Source of the DNA: JAAXGI01 sp965206975
GTDB taxonomy: Bacteria; Gemmatimonadota; Gemmatimonadetes; Longimicrobiales; Gaopeijiaceae
Assembly (NCBI GenBank): GCA_965206975.1
Contig: OZ242253.1
Coordinates: 930,001-994,000, forward strand
Length of the DNA stretch: 64,000 bases
Direction: 5' to 3'
Part shown: positions 16,788 through 27,262 of the stretch, piece by piece
Layout of the letters: the number at the start of each line of letters is the position of its first letter
How positions within the stretch are numbered: position 1 is the stretch's first letter
Made by a program: the position numbers and the translations under genes
The notes under the pieces: model-generated
Told to the model about the DNA's origin: nothing
What the model saw: the letters and a program-made list of their open reading frames with translations, nothing else
Databases searched by the model: none

Positions 16788-19700
16788 GGCCGACGACGGG
16801 CCCGCCGGCCGCACGCGGCCTCTACGATCCCGCGCATGAGAGGGACAGCTGCGGAATCGCGATCGTCGCACACGTGAAGGGGACCGCGTCGCACTCGATT
16901 GTGGCGGACGGCCTCGAGGCGCTCGCCCGGATGTCCCACCGCTCCGCGTGCGGGCCCGAGCCCAACACGGGGGACGGGGCCGGCATCCTCCTCGGGCTCC
17001 CTCACGACTTCTTCCGCGAGGTCGCCCCCGGGGCGCTCGGGTTCCAGCTTCCCGAGGCAGGGCGCTACGGGGTCGGAATGATCTTCCTCCCGCGGGACCG
17101 CTCGGAGCGAGCCCGCTGCAAGGCCGTGATCGAACGCTACGTCACCGCCCAGGGTCAGGTCTTTCTCGGGTGGCGCCCCGTGCCGTCGGAGAACGGGGCA
17201 CTCGGGACGGGGGCGCGGGAGGGGGAGCCCGTCGTGCAGCAGCTCTTCGTCAGGGCGGCCCACGGCCTCTCCCGGGAGGCCTTCGAGCGGCAGCTCTACC
17301 TGATCCGCCAGCAGGCGGACCACCACATCCGCCGCCTCCGCCTCGGCGAGGGGGCACTCTACGCCGTATGCAGCTTCTCGTCGAGGGTCATCGTCTACAA
17401 GGGGCAGCTGACCCCGAGGCAGCTCCCCGGATACTACGCGGATCTCCACGATCCCCGGCTCGCAAGCCACGTCGCACTCGTCCACGCCCGCTTCAGCACG
17501 AACACATTCCCGAGCTGGTCGCGCGCGCAGCCGATGCGGCTCCTCTGCCACAACGGGGAGATCAACACGCTCCAGGGGAATGTGAACTGGATGCGGGCGC
17601 GGCAGTCCCTCCTCGATTCCGATCTCTACGGGCCGGACTTTGGCCAGCTCCTCCCCATCGTCGACGCCGATACTTCGGACTCGGGGATGTTCGACAACGT
17701 CCTCGAACTCCTCCGGTCCGCCGGCCGAAGCCTCCCCGATGCCGTCAACATGATGGTCCCGGAGGCGTGGGAGAATCACGAGTCCATGTCGGAGGCCCGG
17801 CGGGCGATGTACCGGTACAACGCATCGCTGATGGAGCCGTGGGACGGCCCGGCGGCCGTGCTCTTCAGCGATGGCCGGTGGGCGGGAGCGGTCCTCGACC
17901 GGAATGGGCTCAGGCCGTGCCGCTACTGGGTGACGCACGACGACCGGGTCGTTCTCGCGAGCGAGGTCGGGGTCCTCGACGTGCCCCCCGGGAAGATCCG
18001 GGCGAAGGGGCGGCTCGAGCCGGGCCGGATGTTCCTGATCGACTTCGAAGAGGGCCGGATCGTCGAGGACGAGGAGATCAAGGAGCGCGCCGCGAGAGCG
18101 CACCCCTACGGGGAGTGGCTCGCCCGCCGGGCACTCGACCTCGGCAATCTCCCGAAGAAGGCGCCTCCCACACGGGATCCCGCCTCGCGGCTCGCCCGGC
18201 TGCGGATGTTCGGCTACACCTCGGAGCACCTCAAGTTTGTCCTGAAGCCCATGGTGGACAACGCGAAGGATCCGCTCGGCTCGATGGGCAACGACGAACC
18301 GCTCGCCGTCCTCTCGGAGCACCCGAGACTCCTCTACGACTACTTCAAGCAGCTCTTTGCGCAGGTCACCAACCCACCGATCGACTCAACGAGGGAGTCG
18401 GCCGTCATGGCCCTCGGACTCCCCGTCGGGCCCGAGGGCAACCTCCTCGAGACGACGGAGGACCAGGCCGAGCGCCTCTGGCTCCCGCACCCGATCCTGA
18501 CGGATGAGGAGATGGCCTCGCTGGCCGGCCTGGATCACGGGAGCTGGCAATCCGCCGTCATCGACATCACCTGCCCGAGGGACGCCGGCCCAGACGGGCT
18601 CGAGCGAACGCTCGAGCGGATCTGCGAGGAGGCCTCGCGCTGGGTCCAGGAACGCGTGCACCTCCTCGTCCTGTCCGACCGCCGCGCCGGCCCAGACCGG
18701 GTGCCGCTCAGCGCGCTCCTCGCGGTCGGGGCCGTCCACCAGCACCTCGTCCGCTCCGAGGAGCGCACGATGGTGGGCCTCCTCGTCGAGACGGGTGAGC
18801 CGAGGTCCGTTCATCACTTCTGCACGCTCCTCGGCTACGGGGCGGACGGGATCAACCCCTACCTGGCCTTCGAGGCGCTCGACGAGCTGGCCCACGAGGG
18901 GCTTCTCGCCGGAGAGTGGTCGAACAAGGAGCGAATTGCCCGGTACCGGGCAGCAGTCGGGGCGGGGATCCTCAAGGTCATGGCGAAAATGGGGATCTCC
19001 GCGCTCGCGAGTTACCGGGGGGCGCAGATCTTCGAGGCGGTCGGCCTCGCTCCGGAGGTAATGGAGCGGTGCTTCGCGGGGAGCGCGAGCAGGCTCAAGG
19101 GAGCCGGATTCGAGGTCCTGGCGAAGGAGGCGATCCGAAGGCACGATCTCGCCTGGACACCCCGGCCGGATCTCCGCTTCCCCTCCCTCCCGAATCCGGG
19201 CGAATACCACTGGCGGCCGGCGGGGGAGCGGCGGATGTGGAATCCGGATACGGTCGCGGCGGCCCGGCGGGTGGCGGAGACGGGGAGTTACGCGAGCTAC
19301 CGCGCGTTCTCGCAGCTCGCAAACGAGGACGCCCAGAGCCGCTGCACGATCCGGAGCCTTCTCGACTTCCGGAGCACGGAGGCGGTCCCCCTCGAGGTGG
19401 TGGAGCCGGCGTCGGAGATCGTGAAGCACTTCACGTCGGGCGCGATGAGCTTCGGCGCCCTCTCGAAGGAGGCGCACGAGACGCTCGCGATCGCGATGAA
19501 CCGGATCGGCGCCAAGTCGAACAGCGGGGAGGGGGGCGAGGACCCGGAGCGCTACGAGCCGCTCGTGAACGGGGACTCGCGGATCTCCGCGATCAAGCAG
19601 GTCGCCTCGGGCCGCTTCGGGGTGACGATGGACTACCTGGTCCACGCAAAGCAGCTCCAGATCAAGATGGCCCAGGGCGCGAAGCCCGGGGAGGGAGGCG

Positions 19701-21379
19701 AGCTCCCGGGACGGAAGGTCTCGAGGACGATCGCCCGGGTCCGGCACACCACGCCCGGCGTCATGTTGATCTCCCCCCCACCCCACCACGACATCTACTC
19801 GATCGAGGACCTCGCGCAGCTGATCTTCGACCTGAAGAACGCGAACCCCGCCGCGGCCGTGAGCGTGAAGCTCGTCTCCGCCGTGGGGGTCGGCACGGTC
19901 GCCGCGGGGGTGGCGAAGGCAAAGTCCGACCACATCCTCATCTCAGGCCACGATGGGGGAACCGGGGCCTCCCCGCTCACGAGCATCAAGCACGCGGGCC
20001 TCCCGTGGGAGCTCGGGATCTCCGAGGTGCACCAGACCCTCGTCGTGAACGGCCTCCGCGACCGGGTGCGCCTCGAGACGGACGGTCAGATCAAGACGGG
20101 CCGCGACGTCGTGATCGCGGCGCTCCTCGGCGCCGAGGAGTTCGGCTTCTCCACCGCACCCCTGATCGCGATGGGGTGCATCATGATGCGGAAGTGCCAC
20201 CTGAACACCTGCCCTGTCGGAATCTGCACGCAGGACCCGCTCCTCCGTGCGCGCTTCGAGGGAACGCCGGAGCACGTGGTCAACTACCTCTTCCAGGTTG
20301 CGGAAGAGGCGCGCGAGATCCTCGCGAAGCTCGGCTTCCGCACGCTGAACGACGCGGTGGGGCGAGCCGACATGCTCGTGCCCAAGGCGCCTGCCGGCGA
20401 GGAGGGGGAGCCACCCCCTCTCGACCTGAGCCCGATCCTGGTGCGCGCGGTTCCGCGGCATCCGGGGAGCCGGGTGATCCAGGCCCGGGAGCAGGATCAC
20501 GAACTCGACGAAATCCTCGATCAGGAGCTGATCCGGCGCGCACGCCCCGCCCTCGAACACCGGCGGTCCGTCACGATCGACCTCCCGATCCGGAACGTGA
20601 ACCGCACCACGGGCACCCTCCTCAGCAATCACATCGTCCGCCGGCACGGGCCGGCGGGTCTCCCGGACGGCACGGTACACGTGAAACTCACCGGCTCGGC
20701 CGGGCAGAGCCTCGGCGCGTGGCTCGCCCGCGGCGTCACGATCGATCTCACGGGGGACGCGAACGACTACGTCGGGAAGGGGCTCTCGGGCGGACGCCTC
20801 ATCGTCCGGCCGCCCGCCGAGGCCGCCTTCGCGGCCGAGGAGAACGTGATCATCGGGAATGTGGCGCTCTACGGGGCGACGAGCGGGGAGGCCTTCTTCC
20901 GGGGGATCGCGGGAGAACGATTCGGCGTGCGGAACTCGGGCGCCTTCGCCGTCGTGGAGGGCGTCGGGGCGCACGGGTGCGAGTACATGACGGGGGGACG
21001 GGCCGTCATCCTGGGGGCCACGGGGCGGAACTTCGCGGCGGGGATGAGCGGGGGGATCGCCTACGTCTGGGATCGCGCCGACCAGCTCCGCGGACGGTGC
21101 AACTTGGACCTCGTCGAGCTCGACCGCTTCGACTGCTTCTCGGGACGGATGGAGACCGAGGAGCACGAGATGAGGAGCCTCATCGAGGCCCACGTCCACT
21201 TCACCGGATCACGGGTGGGCCGCCTGATCCTCGAGCAGTGGGACGCCCGCCTCCCCGAGTTCGTCCGGGTGATCCCCACGGACTACCGGAAGGTGTGGGA
21301 GGAGAGGAGGCCGAGCGAGGCGGAGGCGGAGCGGGCACCCGCACCCCGGAGCACATCGCTCCACGCTCCCGTCTCCTGA
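16784..21379 (+). CDS. gltB: Glutamate synthase (NADPH), large subunit
   Basis: The 1531-aa enzyme converts glutamine plus 2-oxoglutarate into two glutamates. The N-terminal class II glutaminase follows a roughly 22-residue propeptide, with the nucleophile Cys in RDSCGIAIVAH. The central domain, the FMN-binding synthase domain (residues about 780-1180) and the beta-helix GXGXG domain at the C-terminus (with YVGKGLSGGR and GATSGEAFFRG) are all present. The [3Fe-4S] motif is seen as CHLNTCPVGIC near residue 1139. ATG at 16784 overlaps the lysR stop. It works with GltD encoded just downstream. Confidence 0.96.
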   Translation: MRPTTGPPAARGLYDPAHERDSCGIAIVAHVKGTASHSIVADGLEALARMSHRSACGPEPNTGDGAGILLGLPHDFFREVAPGALGFQLPEAGRYGVGMIFLPRDRSERARCKAVIERYVTAQGQVFLGWRPVPSENGALGTGAREGEPVVQQLFVRAAHGLSREAFERQLYLIRQQADHHIRRLRLGEGALYAVCSFSSRVIVYKGQLTPRQLPGYYADLHDPRLASHVALVHARFSTNTFPSWSRAQPMRLLCHNGEINTLQGNVNWMRARQSLLDSDLYGPDFGQLLPIVDADTSDSGMFDNVLELLRSAGRSLPDAVNMMVPEAWENHESMSEARRAMYRYNASLMEPWDGPAAVLFSDGRWAGAVLDRNGLRPCRYWVTHDDRVVLASEVGVLDVPPGKIRAKGRLEPGRMFLIDFEEGRIVEDEEIKERAARAHPYGEWLARRALDLGNLPKKAPPTRDPASRLARLRMFGYTSEHLKFVLKPMVDNAKDPLGSMGNDEPLAVLSEHPRLLYDYFKQLFAQVTNPPIDSTRESAVMALGLPVGPEGNLLETTEDQAERLWLPHPILTDEEMASLAGLDHGSWQSAVIDITCPRDAGPDGLERTLERICEEASRWVQERVHLLVLSDRRAGPDRVPLSALLAVGAVHQHLVRSEERTMVGLLVETGEPRSVHHFCTLLGYGADGINPYLAFEALDELAHEGLLAGEWSNKERIARYRAAVGAGILKVMAKMGISALASYRGAQIFEAVGLAPEVMERCFAGSASRLKGAGFEVLAKEAIRRHDLAWTPRPDLRFPSLPNPGEYHWRPAGERRMWNPDTVAAARRVAETGSYASYRAFSQLANEDAQSRCTIRSLLDFRSTEAVPLEVVEPASEIVKHFTSGAMSFGALSKEAHETLAIAMNRIGAKSNSGEGGEDPERYEPLVNGDSRISAIKQVASGRFGVTMDYLVHAKQLQIKMAQGAKPGEGGELPGRKVSRTIARVRHTTPGVMLISPPPHHDIYSIEDLAQLIFDLKNANPAAAVSVKLVSAVGVGTVAAGVAKAKSDHILISGHDGGTGASPLTSIKHAGLPWELGISEVHQTLVVNGLRDRVRLETDGQIKTGRDVVIAALLGAEEFGFSTAPLIAMGCIMMRKCHLNTCPVGICTQDPLLRARFEGTPEHVVNYLFQVAEEAREILAKLGFRTLNDAVGRADMLVPKAPAGEEGEPPPLDLSPILVRAVPRHPGSRVIQAREQDHELDEILDQELIRRARPALEHRRSVTIDLPIRNVNRTTGTLLSNHIVRRHGPAGLPDGTVHVKLTGSAGQSLGAWLARGVTIDLTGDANDYVGKGLSGGRLIVRPPAEAAFAAEENVIIGNVALYGATSGEAFFRGIAGERFGVRNSGAFAVVEGVGAHGCEYMTGGRAVILGATGRNFAAGMSGGIAYVWDRADQLRGRCNLDLVELDRFDCFSGRMETEEHEMRSLIEAHVHFTGSRVGRLILEQWDARLPEFVRVIPTDYRKVWEERRPSEAEAERAPAPRSTSLHAPVS

Positions 21380-21393
21380 CGTTGGGGCAGCTC

Positions 21394-22890
21394 GTGGGCA
21401 AGACCAAGGGCTTCATGGAGTATCCCCGGGAGACCGTCCCCTACCGGGACGCGGCCGAGCGGATCTCCGACTACGCCGAAGTCTACACCGAGCACGAGAC
21501 CGGGCACCTCCGGACGCAGGGCGCCCGATGCATGGACTGTGGGGTGCCTTTCTGCATGGCGGAGCCGGGTTGTCCGATCGACAACCTCATCCCCGAGTGG
21601 AACGACCTGGTCTACCGGGACCGCTGGGAGGAGGCACTCGAGCGGCTTCAGCGGACGAACAACTTCCCCGAGTTCACCGGCCGCACGTGCCCCGCCCCAT
21701 GCGAGGGGTCGTGCGTGCTCGGGATCAATGCTCCCCCCGTCACGATCAAGAACATCGAGAACGCGATCATCGACCGGGGCTTCGCCGAGGGGTGGGTCCG
21801 ACCCGAGCATCCGCGGCAGCGGACGGGCCGGAGCGTCGCCATCGTGGGATCCGGCCCCGCCGGGCTCGCCGCGGCCGATCAGCTGAACAAGGTGGGCCAC
21901 CGGGTGACCGTCTACGAACGGGAGGATCGAATCGGGGGCCTTCTCATGTACGGGATCCCGAACATGAAGCTCGGCAAGCGGATCGTGGACCGCCGGATCA
22001 ACCTCCTGAGAGATGCGGGGATCGCCTTCGTCACCGGCGCCGACGTGGGACGCACGGTGGAAGCGAAGGCGCTCCTCGAGGAGCACGACGCCCTCCTCCT
22101 CGCGACGGGCGCAACCGTCCCGAGAGATTTCCGGATTCCGGGGAGGGATCTCTCCGGCATTCACTTCGCGATGGAATTCCTGACCGAGACCACCCGGAGC
22201 CTCCTCGCGAGCAATCCGGGGGAGGTGGAGTACATCAACGCCAGCGGAAGGCGCGTCATTGTCATCGGCGGGGGGGACACCGGCACGGACTGCATCGCCA
22301 CGGCGCTCAGGCACGGGTGCCAGAGCATGCTGAACCTCGAGCTCCTCGGGGAACCACCCGCCGAGCGGGCCGCCGACAATCCGTGGCCCGAGTGGCCCCT
22401 CACCCTCCGCACCGACTACGGCCACGAGGAAAGCGCAGCGCAGTTCGGCAACGATCCGCGCGAATACAGCGTCGTCACGAAGGAGTTCATCGACGACGGC
22501 CGGGGCCGCGTCGGCGCACTCAGGATCGTCGGCGCCGAATGGAGGACGGAGGACGGACGACTTGTGATGTCCGAGATCGAGGGAAGCGAGAGGATCTTCG
22601 AGGCGGACCTCGTCCTCCTCGCGATGGGGTTCCTCGGCCCCGAGGCGCACCTCGGGGAGGCGCTCGGCCTCGCATTCGATGATCGCTCGAATTTCCTCGC
22701 CGGGCACGGGGACTTCCAGACCTCCGTACCGGGCGTCTTCGCGGCGGGCGACTGCCGGCGCGGCCAGTCACTCGTGGTATGGGGGATCAATGAGGGGCGG
22801 GGCGCCGCCCGCGCGATCGACCTCTACCTCACGGGCTCGAGCACGCTCCAGACCTCCGGGATCTCGGTGGGGAGCGCCGCCGCCGGGTAG
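21394..22890 (+). CDS. gltD: Glutamate synthase, small subunit
   Basis: The 498-aa subunit passes electrons from NAD(P)H through FAD and iron-sulfur clusters to GltB. The N-terminal cluster-binding cysteines lie in CMDCGVPFCMAEPGCPIDN near residue 47 and CPAPCEGSC near 103. The FAD motif VGSGPAGLAAADQL is near 152 and the NAD(P)H motif VIGGGDTGTDC near 290. GTG at 21394 gives the family-typical MGKTKGFMEYPRE start; a TTG 12 bp upstream is an alternative. It lies 14 bp after gltB in the same operon. In this family the small subunit uses NADPH more often than NADH, but the sequence does not settle it. Confidence 0.95.
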   Translation: MGKTKGFMEYPRETVPYRDAAERISDYAEVYTEHETGHLRTQGARCMDCGVPFCMAEPGCPIDNLIPEWNDLVYRDRWEEALERLQRTNNFPEFTGRTCPAPCEGSCVLGINAPPVTIKNIENAIIDRGFAEGWVRPEHPRQRTGRSVAIVGSGPAGLAAADQLNKVGHRVTVYEREDRIGGLLMYGIPNMKLGKRIVDRRINLLRDAGIAFVTGADVGRTVEAKALLEEHDALLLATGATVPRDFRIPGRDLSGIHFAMEFLTETTRSLLASNPGEVEYINASGRRVIVIGGGDTGTDCIATALRHGCQSMLNLELLGEPPAERAADNPWPEWPLTLRTDYGHEESAAQFGNDPREYSVVTKEFIDDGRGRVGALRIVGAEWRTEDGRLVMSEIEGSERIFEADLVLLAMGFLGPEAHLGEALGLAFDDRSNFLAGHGDFQTSVPGVFAAGDCRRGQSLVVWGINEGRGAARAIDLYLTGSSTLQTSGISVGSAAAG

Positions 22891-22970
22891 GGAGGGCGGC
22901 AGCCCGACCGGGTGCAGGAAGAGGGGTGCGACGCCCTCTAGGGCGGTGGCCCGCCCACCCCTCGCAAGCC

Positions 22971-25847
22971 TCAGGCGACGCCTCCCCCCGGGGAAGGGGT
23001 CTCAAGCGCGTCGCGGAGGAAGGCGGCGGTCGCCGCCTCCGGATGGAGCGCCACCTCTTCGGGGGTTCCCTGGGCTACGATCCGCCCACCCCGCACGCCC
23101 GGGCCGGGTCCCATCTCGATCACGTGGTCGGCGAACTTGATGAGCTCCAGGTTGTGCTCGATCACGACCACGGTGTTCCCCGCCTGCACGAGACGGTCGA
23201 GGACATCGAGGAGCCGCTTCACGTCCGTCCCGGAGAGACCCGTCGTCGGTTCGTCGAGGAGATAGAGCTTCCGCCCCGCTCGGCCGGCCGACCCGATCAG
23301 CTCCCGGGCAATCTTCAGCCGCTGCGCCTCCCCACCCGAGAGCGTCGTCGCTGCCTGGCCGATCCGAAGGTACCCAAGGCCGACCTGCTGCAGGTGCCAG
23401 AGCGCCTGCCCGAGGCGGCGCTCCCGGATGAAGAACCTCATCGCCTCATCCACCGTCATGTCGAGGACGTCCGCAATCGAGTGGCCCCGCACCCGGACGT
23501 CGAGCACCTCTCTGCGGAAGCGGCGCCCTTGACAGATATCGCAAGGGACGTAGACGTCGGCCATGAACACCATCTCGACCTGGATCTGGCCCGCACCCTT
23601 GCACGCCTCGCAGCGCCCGCCGGCTACATTGAAGGAGAAGTCCCGCGGCCGATAGCTCCGTTCCACAGCGAGGGGCGCCCGTGCAAAAATGCGCCGCGCA
23701 TCGTCCCACGCCTTGATGTAGGTAATGGGGTTCGAGCGCGGGGTGCGCCCGATCGGTGACTGATCGACGAGAACGACGGAGGTGAGCGCCTCGATCCCCT
23801 CGATCTCGTCAAAGCTCCCGACCACCTCGCCCAGATGCTCCTTGGCGGAGGTCTCGCCGCCCGCCAGCTCGGCCTCGAGCGCGCGGTAGAGGATGTCGTG
23901 CACGAGCGTGGACTTCCCCGATCCCGACACACCCGTGACAGCAATGAGGAGACCGAGCGGGAGCTCGAGATTCACGCCCTGCACGTTGTGGAGCGAGGCG
24001 CCGCGGATGGCAAGCCGTGCACCGTGCGCCGGTCGGCGGCGCTCCGGCAACTCGATCGGACACCGTCCCGCAAGGTAGCTCCCCGTAGCCGTATCGGCGC
24101 TGGCCAGAGCGGTGGGCGGGCCCTCGAAGACGACCTCCCCCCCCTTCTCCCCGGACCCGGGCCCCAGTTCGATCACATGGTCCGCGGCGCGTATGGCCAG
24201 CGGATCGTGTTCGACGACGATGATCGTATTCCCCCGGTCACGGAGCCGCGCCAGGAGATCGAGGAGCGCGCGCGTGTCCTTCGGATGGAGGCCAATGGAG
24301 GGCTCGTCGAGGACGTAGACGGTGTCCACAAGCTTTGCGCCGAGCGAGTTCGCGAGGTTGATCCGCTGCGCCTCCCCCCCCGAGAGCGTTCGGGTCTGCC
24401 GGCCAAGCATCAAGTATCCGAGGCCGACATCGACGAGGAAGCGCAGGCGGGCCCGGATCTCCTCAAGGAGCACGTCGGCGATCTGGGCCTCCGCCTCCGA
24501 GAGAACGAGGCCCTCCACCCAGACCGCGAGCTCCTCGAGCGGAATCTCGCTCACCTCGGCGATGTTCCGGCCGGAAATCCGAACGTGAAGCGAGGCCTCC
24601 CGAAGCCGGCCGCCGCCGCACGCGGGGCAGACACGCGGGCGCTGGTATTTCCTGAGGAAGACCCGGATGTACTGCTTGTAGCGCTTTCGCTCCCGCGAGC
24701 GGAGGAAGGGGATCACGCCGCCGAAGCCGCCGGCGCTCAATCGGCCCTTCCCGCCCGGCGCGCCGTGGAGCACGGCCTCCCGGAACTCGGCCGGCAGCTC
24801 GGCCCACGGGGCTCTTCTCGAGACCCCGCGCACCTCCGCGAAGTCGCGCAGCCTTGCCCGCTCGCGCCTGTACCTCGGCTTGCTCCACGGGTCCACCGCC
24901 CCCTCGTCGATCGACCTCGCGGGGACGGGGACGATCAGCTCCGGATCGTACTCGAGCACCGCACCGAAGCCCGTGCACTTCGGACACGATCCGAACGGCG
25001 AGTTGAAGGAGAAGAGCTGGGATGTGGGTTCGGGGAAATCGATCCCGGGGTGATCCGGGCACCGGAACTGCTCGGTGAATGCGAGGAGCGGCGGGGAGCC
25101 TCCCGGAACGAGGACCCGTACCTCGCCCTCCCCCTCGGCGAAGGCAGTCCCCACCGAATCGGCGAGCCGCTCCGGTACGCTGTTCGTGACCTTGAGGCGG
25201 TCGACCACGACCAGTGCCCCCTCCGCCGCCTCGCCCAGATCGACTCCCAGGCGCTCCGGATCGTCCGCCTCGGGGCCACCCAGATCGAGAAGTCGGCCCT
25301 CGAGGAAGAGTCGCATGAACCCGAGGGCACGAAGAGCTCCGACGAGATTCTGGTGCGTCGCCCCGGCGCCCCGTGAGAGGGGGAAGCTCACCATGAGGCG
25401 GGTTCCCTCGGGAAGCGACATGAGCCGGTCCACCACGCTGCTTACCGTATCCGGCTGGATGTGCCGGCTGCACTCGGGGCAGTAGGTCCGGCCCACCCGC
25501 GCGAACATGAGCCGCAGATAGTCGTACACCTCCGTTGCTGTCCCCACCGTGGAGCGGCTCGTCTTCGTCGGGTTCTTCTGCTCGATCGCGACGGCCGGGG
25601 AGATCCCCTCCACCGAGTCGACCGCCGGCTTCTCCATCCGGTCGAGGAACTGTTTCGCGTAGGCGGAGAGGGACTCGACGTAGCGCCGCTGCCCCTCCGC
25701 AAAGAGGGTGTCGAGGGCGAGCGACGACTTTCCGGAACCCGACGGGCCCGTGATGACGGTGGTTCGCGCCCTGGGAATATCCAGGTCGATGTTCTTCAGG
25801 TTGTGCTGGCGGGCGCCACGGACCCGGATGCAGTCATCCATCGACAT
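22971..25847 (-). CDS. uvrA: Excinuclease ABC subunit A
   Basis: UvrA is the damage-recognition ATPase of nucleotide excision repair and loads UvrB. The 958-aa product has both ABC modules: Walker A GPSGSGKSSLALDTL near residue 34 and GVSGSGKSTLVHDIL near 645, each with an LSGGEAQRI/L signature. Zinc modules are intact, one with CPKC near residue 260 and CPACGGG near 410, the other with CEACKGAGQ near 745 and CDICQGRRF near 767. ATG at 25847 is used; a second Met two codons later is equally plausible. It is convergent with gltD (80 bp apart) and divergent from rlpA. Confidence 0.96.
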   Translation of the reverse strand: MSMDDCIRVRGARQHNLKNIDLDIPRARTTVITGPSGSGKSSLALDTLFAEGQRRYVESLSAYAKQFLDRMEKPAVDSVEGISPAVAIEQKNPTKTSRSTVGTATEVYDYLRLMFARVGRTYCPECSRHIQPDTVSSVVDRLMSLPEGTRLMVSFPLSRGAGATHQNLVGALRALGFMRLFLEGRLLDLGGPEADDPERLGVDLGEAAEGALVVVDRLKVTNSVPERLADSVGTAFAEGEGEVRVLVPGGSPPLLAFTEQFRCPDHPGIDFPEPTSQLFSFNSPFGSCPKCTGFGAVLEYDPELIVPVPARSIDEGAVDPWSKPRYRRERARLRDFAEVRGVSRRAPWAELPAEFREAVLHGAPGGKGRLSAGGFGGVIPFLRSRERKRYKQYIRVFLRKYQRPRVCPACGGGRLREASLHVRISGRNIAEVSEIPLEELAVWVEGLVLSEAEAQIADVLLEEIRARLRFLVDVGLGYLMLGRQTRTLSGGEAQRINLANSLGAKLVDTVYVLDEPSIGLHPKDTRALLDLLARLRDRGNTIIVVEHDPLAIRAADHVIELGPGSGEKGGEVVFEGPPTALASADTATGSYLAGRCPIELPERRRPAHGARLAIRGASLHNVQGVNLELPLGLLIAVTGVSGSGKSTLVHDILYRALEAELAGGETSAKEHLGEVVGSFDEIEGIEALTSVVLVDQSPIGRTPRSNPITYIKAWDDARRIFARAPLAVERSYRPRDFSFNVAGGRCEACKGAGQIQVEMVFMADVYVPCDICQGRRFRREVLDVRVRGHSIADVLDMTVDEAMRFFIRERRLGQALWHLQQVGLGYLRIGQAATTLSGGEAQRLKIARELIGSAGRAGRKLYLLDEPTTGLSGTDVKRLLDVLDRLVQAGNTVVVIEHNLELIKFADHVIEMGPGPGVRGGRIVAQGTPEEVALHPEAATAAFLRDALETPSPGGGVA

Positions 25848-25995
25848 CGAGCGGGAGAGGCTGGCACTTCATGCGCGCGATCCGGCGGTCGGGGAGGAGA
25901 ACCGAGGGGTACCCGCCTGCTACGGGCGGGATCCGGAGAGAGGCGCCTGTGGCGGCACGGTTGAACCGTCGCCGGGTTCCACGCAAGATTCATTC

Positions 25996-26694
25996 ATGCA
26001 CTCTCCCCCAGGCGGTTCGCCAATGCTCGCCCGCCTTCCGGCGGCACTAGGCACAGCGGTCGTCGCGCTGGCGCTCGCATCCGCCGCATGCGTGCGCGGC
26101 ATGCCGCCCCCGCCCGGGCCCGGCCCTGGCGCGCCCGCCGGCACGCTCGGCCCGGCGTGGGAGGAGGAGGGGGTCGCGTCGTGGTACGGCACGCCGTATC
26201 ACGGGCGGACCACCGCGTCCGGGGAGATCTACGACATGGATGAAATGACGGCCGCGCACCGGACGCTCCCCTTCGGGACCGTCGTCAACGTCCGGAATCT
26301 CGACAACGGTCTTACGACGACGGTGCGCATCAACGACCGGGGACCCTTTCTCCAGGGGCGAAATCTCGATCTCTCGCGGCGCGCGGCCCAGGGAATCGAC
26401 ATGCTCGGTCCCGGAACGGCCCGGATTCGACTGACCCTCGCCGGGAACACGCGCCCGCCGGCCGCACGCGCCGCCTGCTGGATGGTTCAGGCAGGCCAGT
26501 ACCTTGAAATGCAGGACGCCGATCTGGTTCGCCGAAGCCTCGAGCGGGACGGCCACGGCCCGGTTCAGGTCACCACCGGTATCCGCGGCCTGCATCGCGT
26601 GCGGGTGGGGGCCCTCGACTCCCGGGTACGCGCGGAGGAAGTCAGCCGACAGGTCAACGGGATGCTCCTCAACTGCGAAGGGTCGAGCCTCTAG
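25996..26694 (+). CDS. rlpA: RlpA-like septal-ring lytic transglycosylase lipoprotein with SPOR domain
   Basis: RlpA proteins cleave naked glycan strands at the septum. The 232-aa product has a lipoprotein signal with lipobox LASAAC, a double-psi beta-barrel domain beginning GVASWYGTPYHGRTTASGE near residue 57 and containing the catalytic-type NDRGPF segment near 115, and a C-terminal SPOR domain that binds denuded peptidoglycan. ATG at 25996 or ATG at 26023 are both possible starts; the second gives a tidier signal peptide. No ribosome binding site distinguishes them. It is divergent from uvrA. Confidence 0.9.
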   Translation: MHSPPGGSPMLARLPAALGTAVVALALASAACVRGMPPPPGPGPGAPAGTLGPAWEEEGVASWYGTPYHGRTTASGEIYDMDEMTAAHRTLPFGTVVNVRNLDNGLTTTVRINDRGPFLQGRNLDLSRRAAQGIDMLGPGTARIRLTLAGNTRPPAARAACWMVQAGQYLEMQDADLVRRSLERDGHGPVQVTTGIRGLHRVRVGALDSRVRAEEVSRQVNGMLLNCEGSSL

Positions 26695-27262
26695 ATCCGG
26701 ACGTCGGCACCACCACGCATCTTGCTCCGTACGCAGCTGCGCGTTCGGGAATGCTCGACCGGCGGGCACACTGCCGGACTCCTCCCCACGACCGCGGCCG
26801 AGCGGCCTCGCCGCTACGCTCCTCCCACGGGGGCTCCCGGGCAGTGCAACATCGTCGATGGCCATCGGCACCCCCGCCGCCTACACTGGAGAGGCACGAT
26901 TGAACAGCGTCGCGGGGCGCTTCACGCGCAGGCTCGAGGGGGAGTGTCTCTCCCTCCACGGCCTCGAGGGCCCCGAGGAAGCCGGACATGCGACCGGCCA
27001 GTTCTTCGACTCCTGCAGCCACGGGCGACTCTTGCAGGGGATGGCTACCTGGCCCCGGTCCGCCGGGAACTCGCCCACAAGGCCCGACGATTCGGCGGCC
27101 CACCTCTCCGGAAAGCCGCAATACGTCCACGGCTCGAGGCGAGGTGCCCGGAAAACTCACTGTCGGAGTGCCGCATGGCGCCACTACATTGAAGTGCTTG
27201 GAAACCAACGGGTACGGCGAATACAAGGCGGCACACCTGCAACCGAGAGGGGAATCTTGTCG
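26695..27262. other. 568-bp intergenic region, no gene seen
   Basis: Open frames here lack recognisable protein character and good ribosome binding sites. The frame of the following gene stays open through this region but encodes low-quality sequence before its signal peptide. No confident promoter or hairpin was identified. Confidence 0.4.
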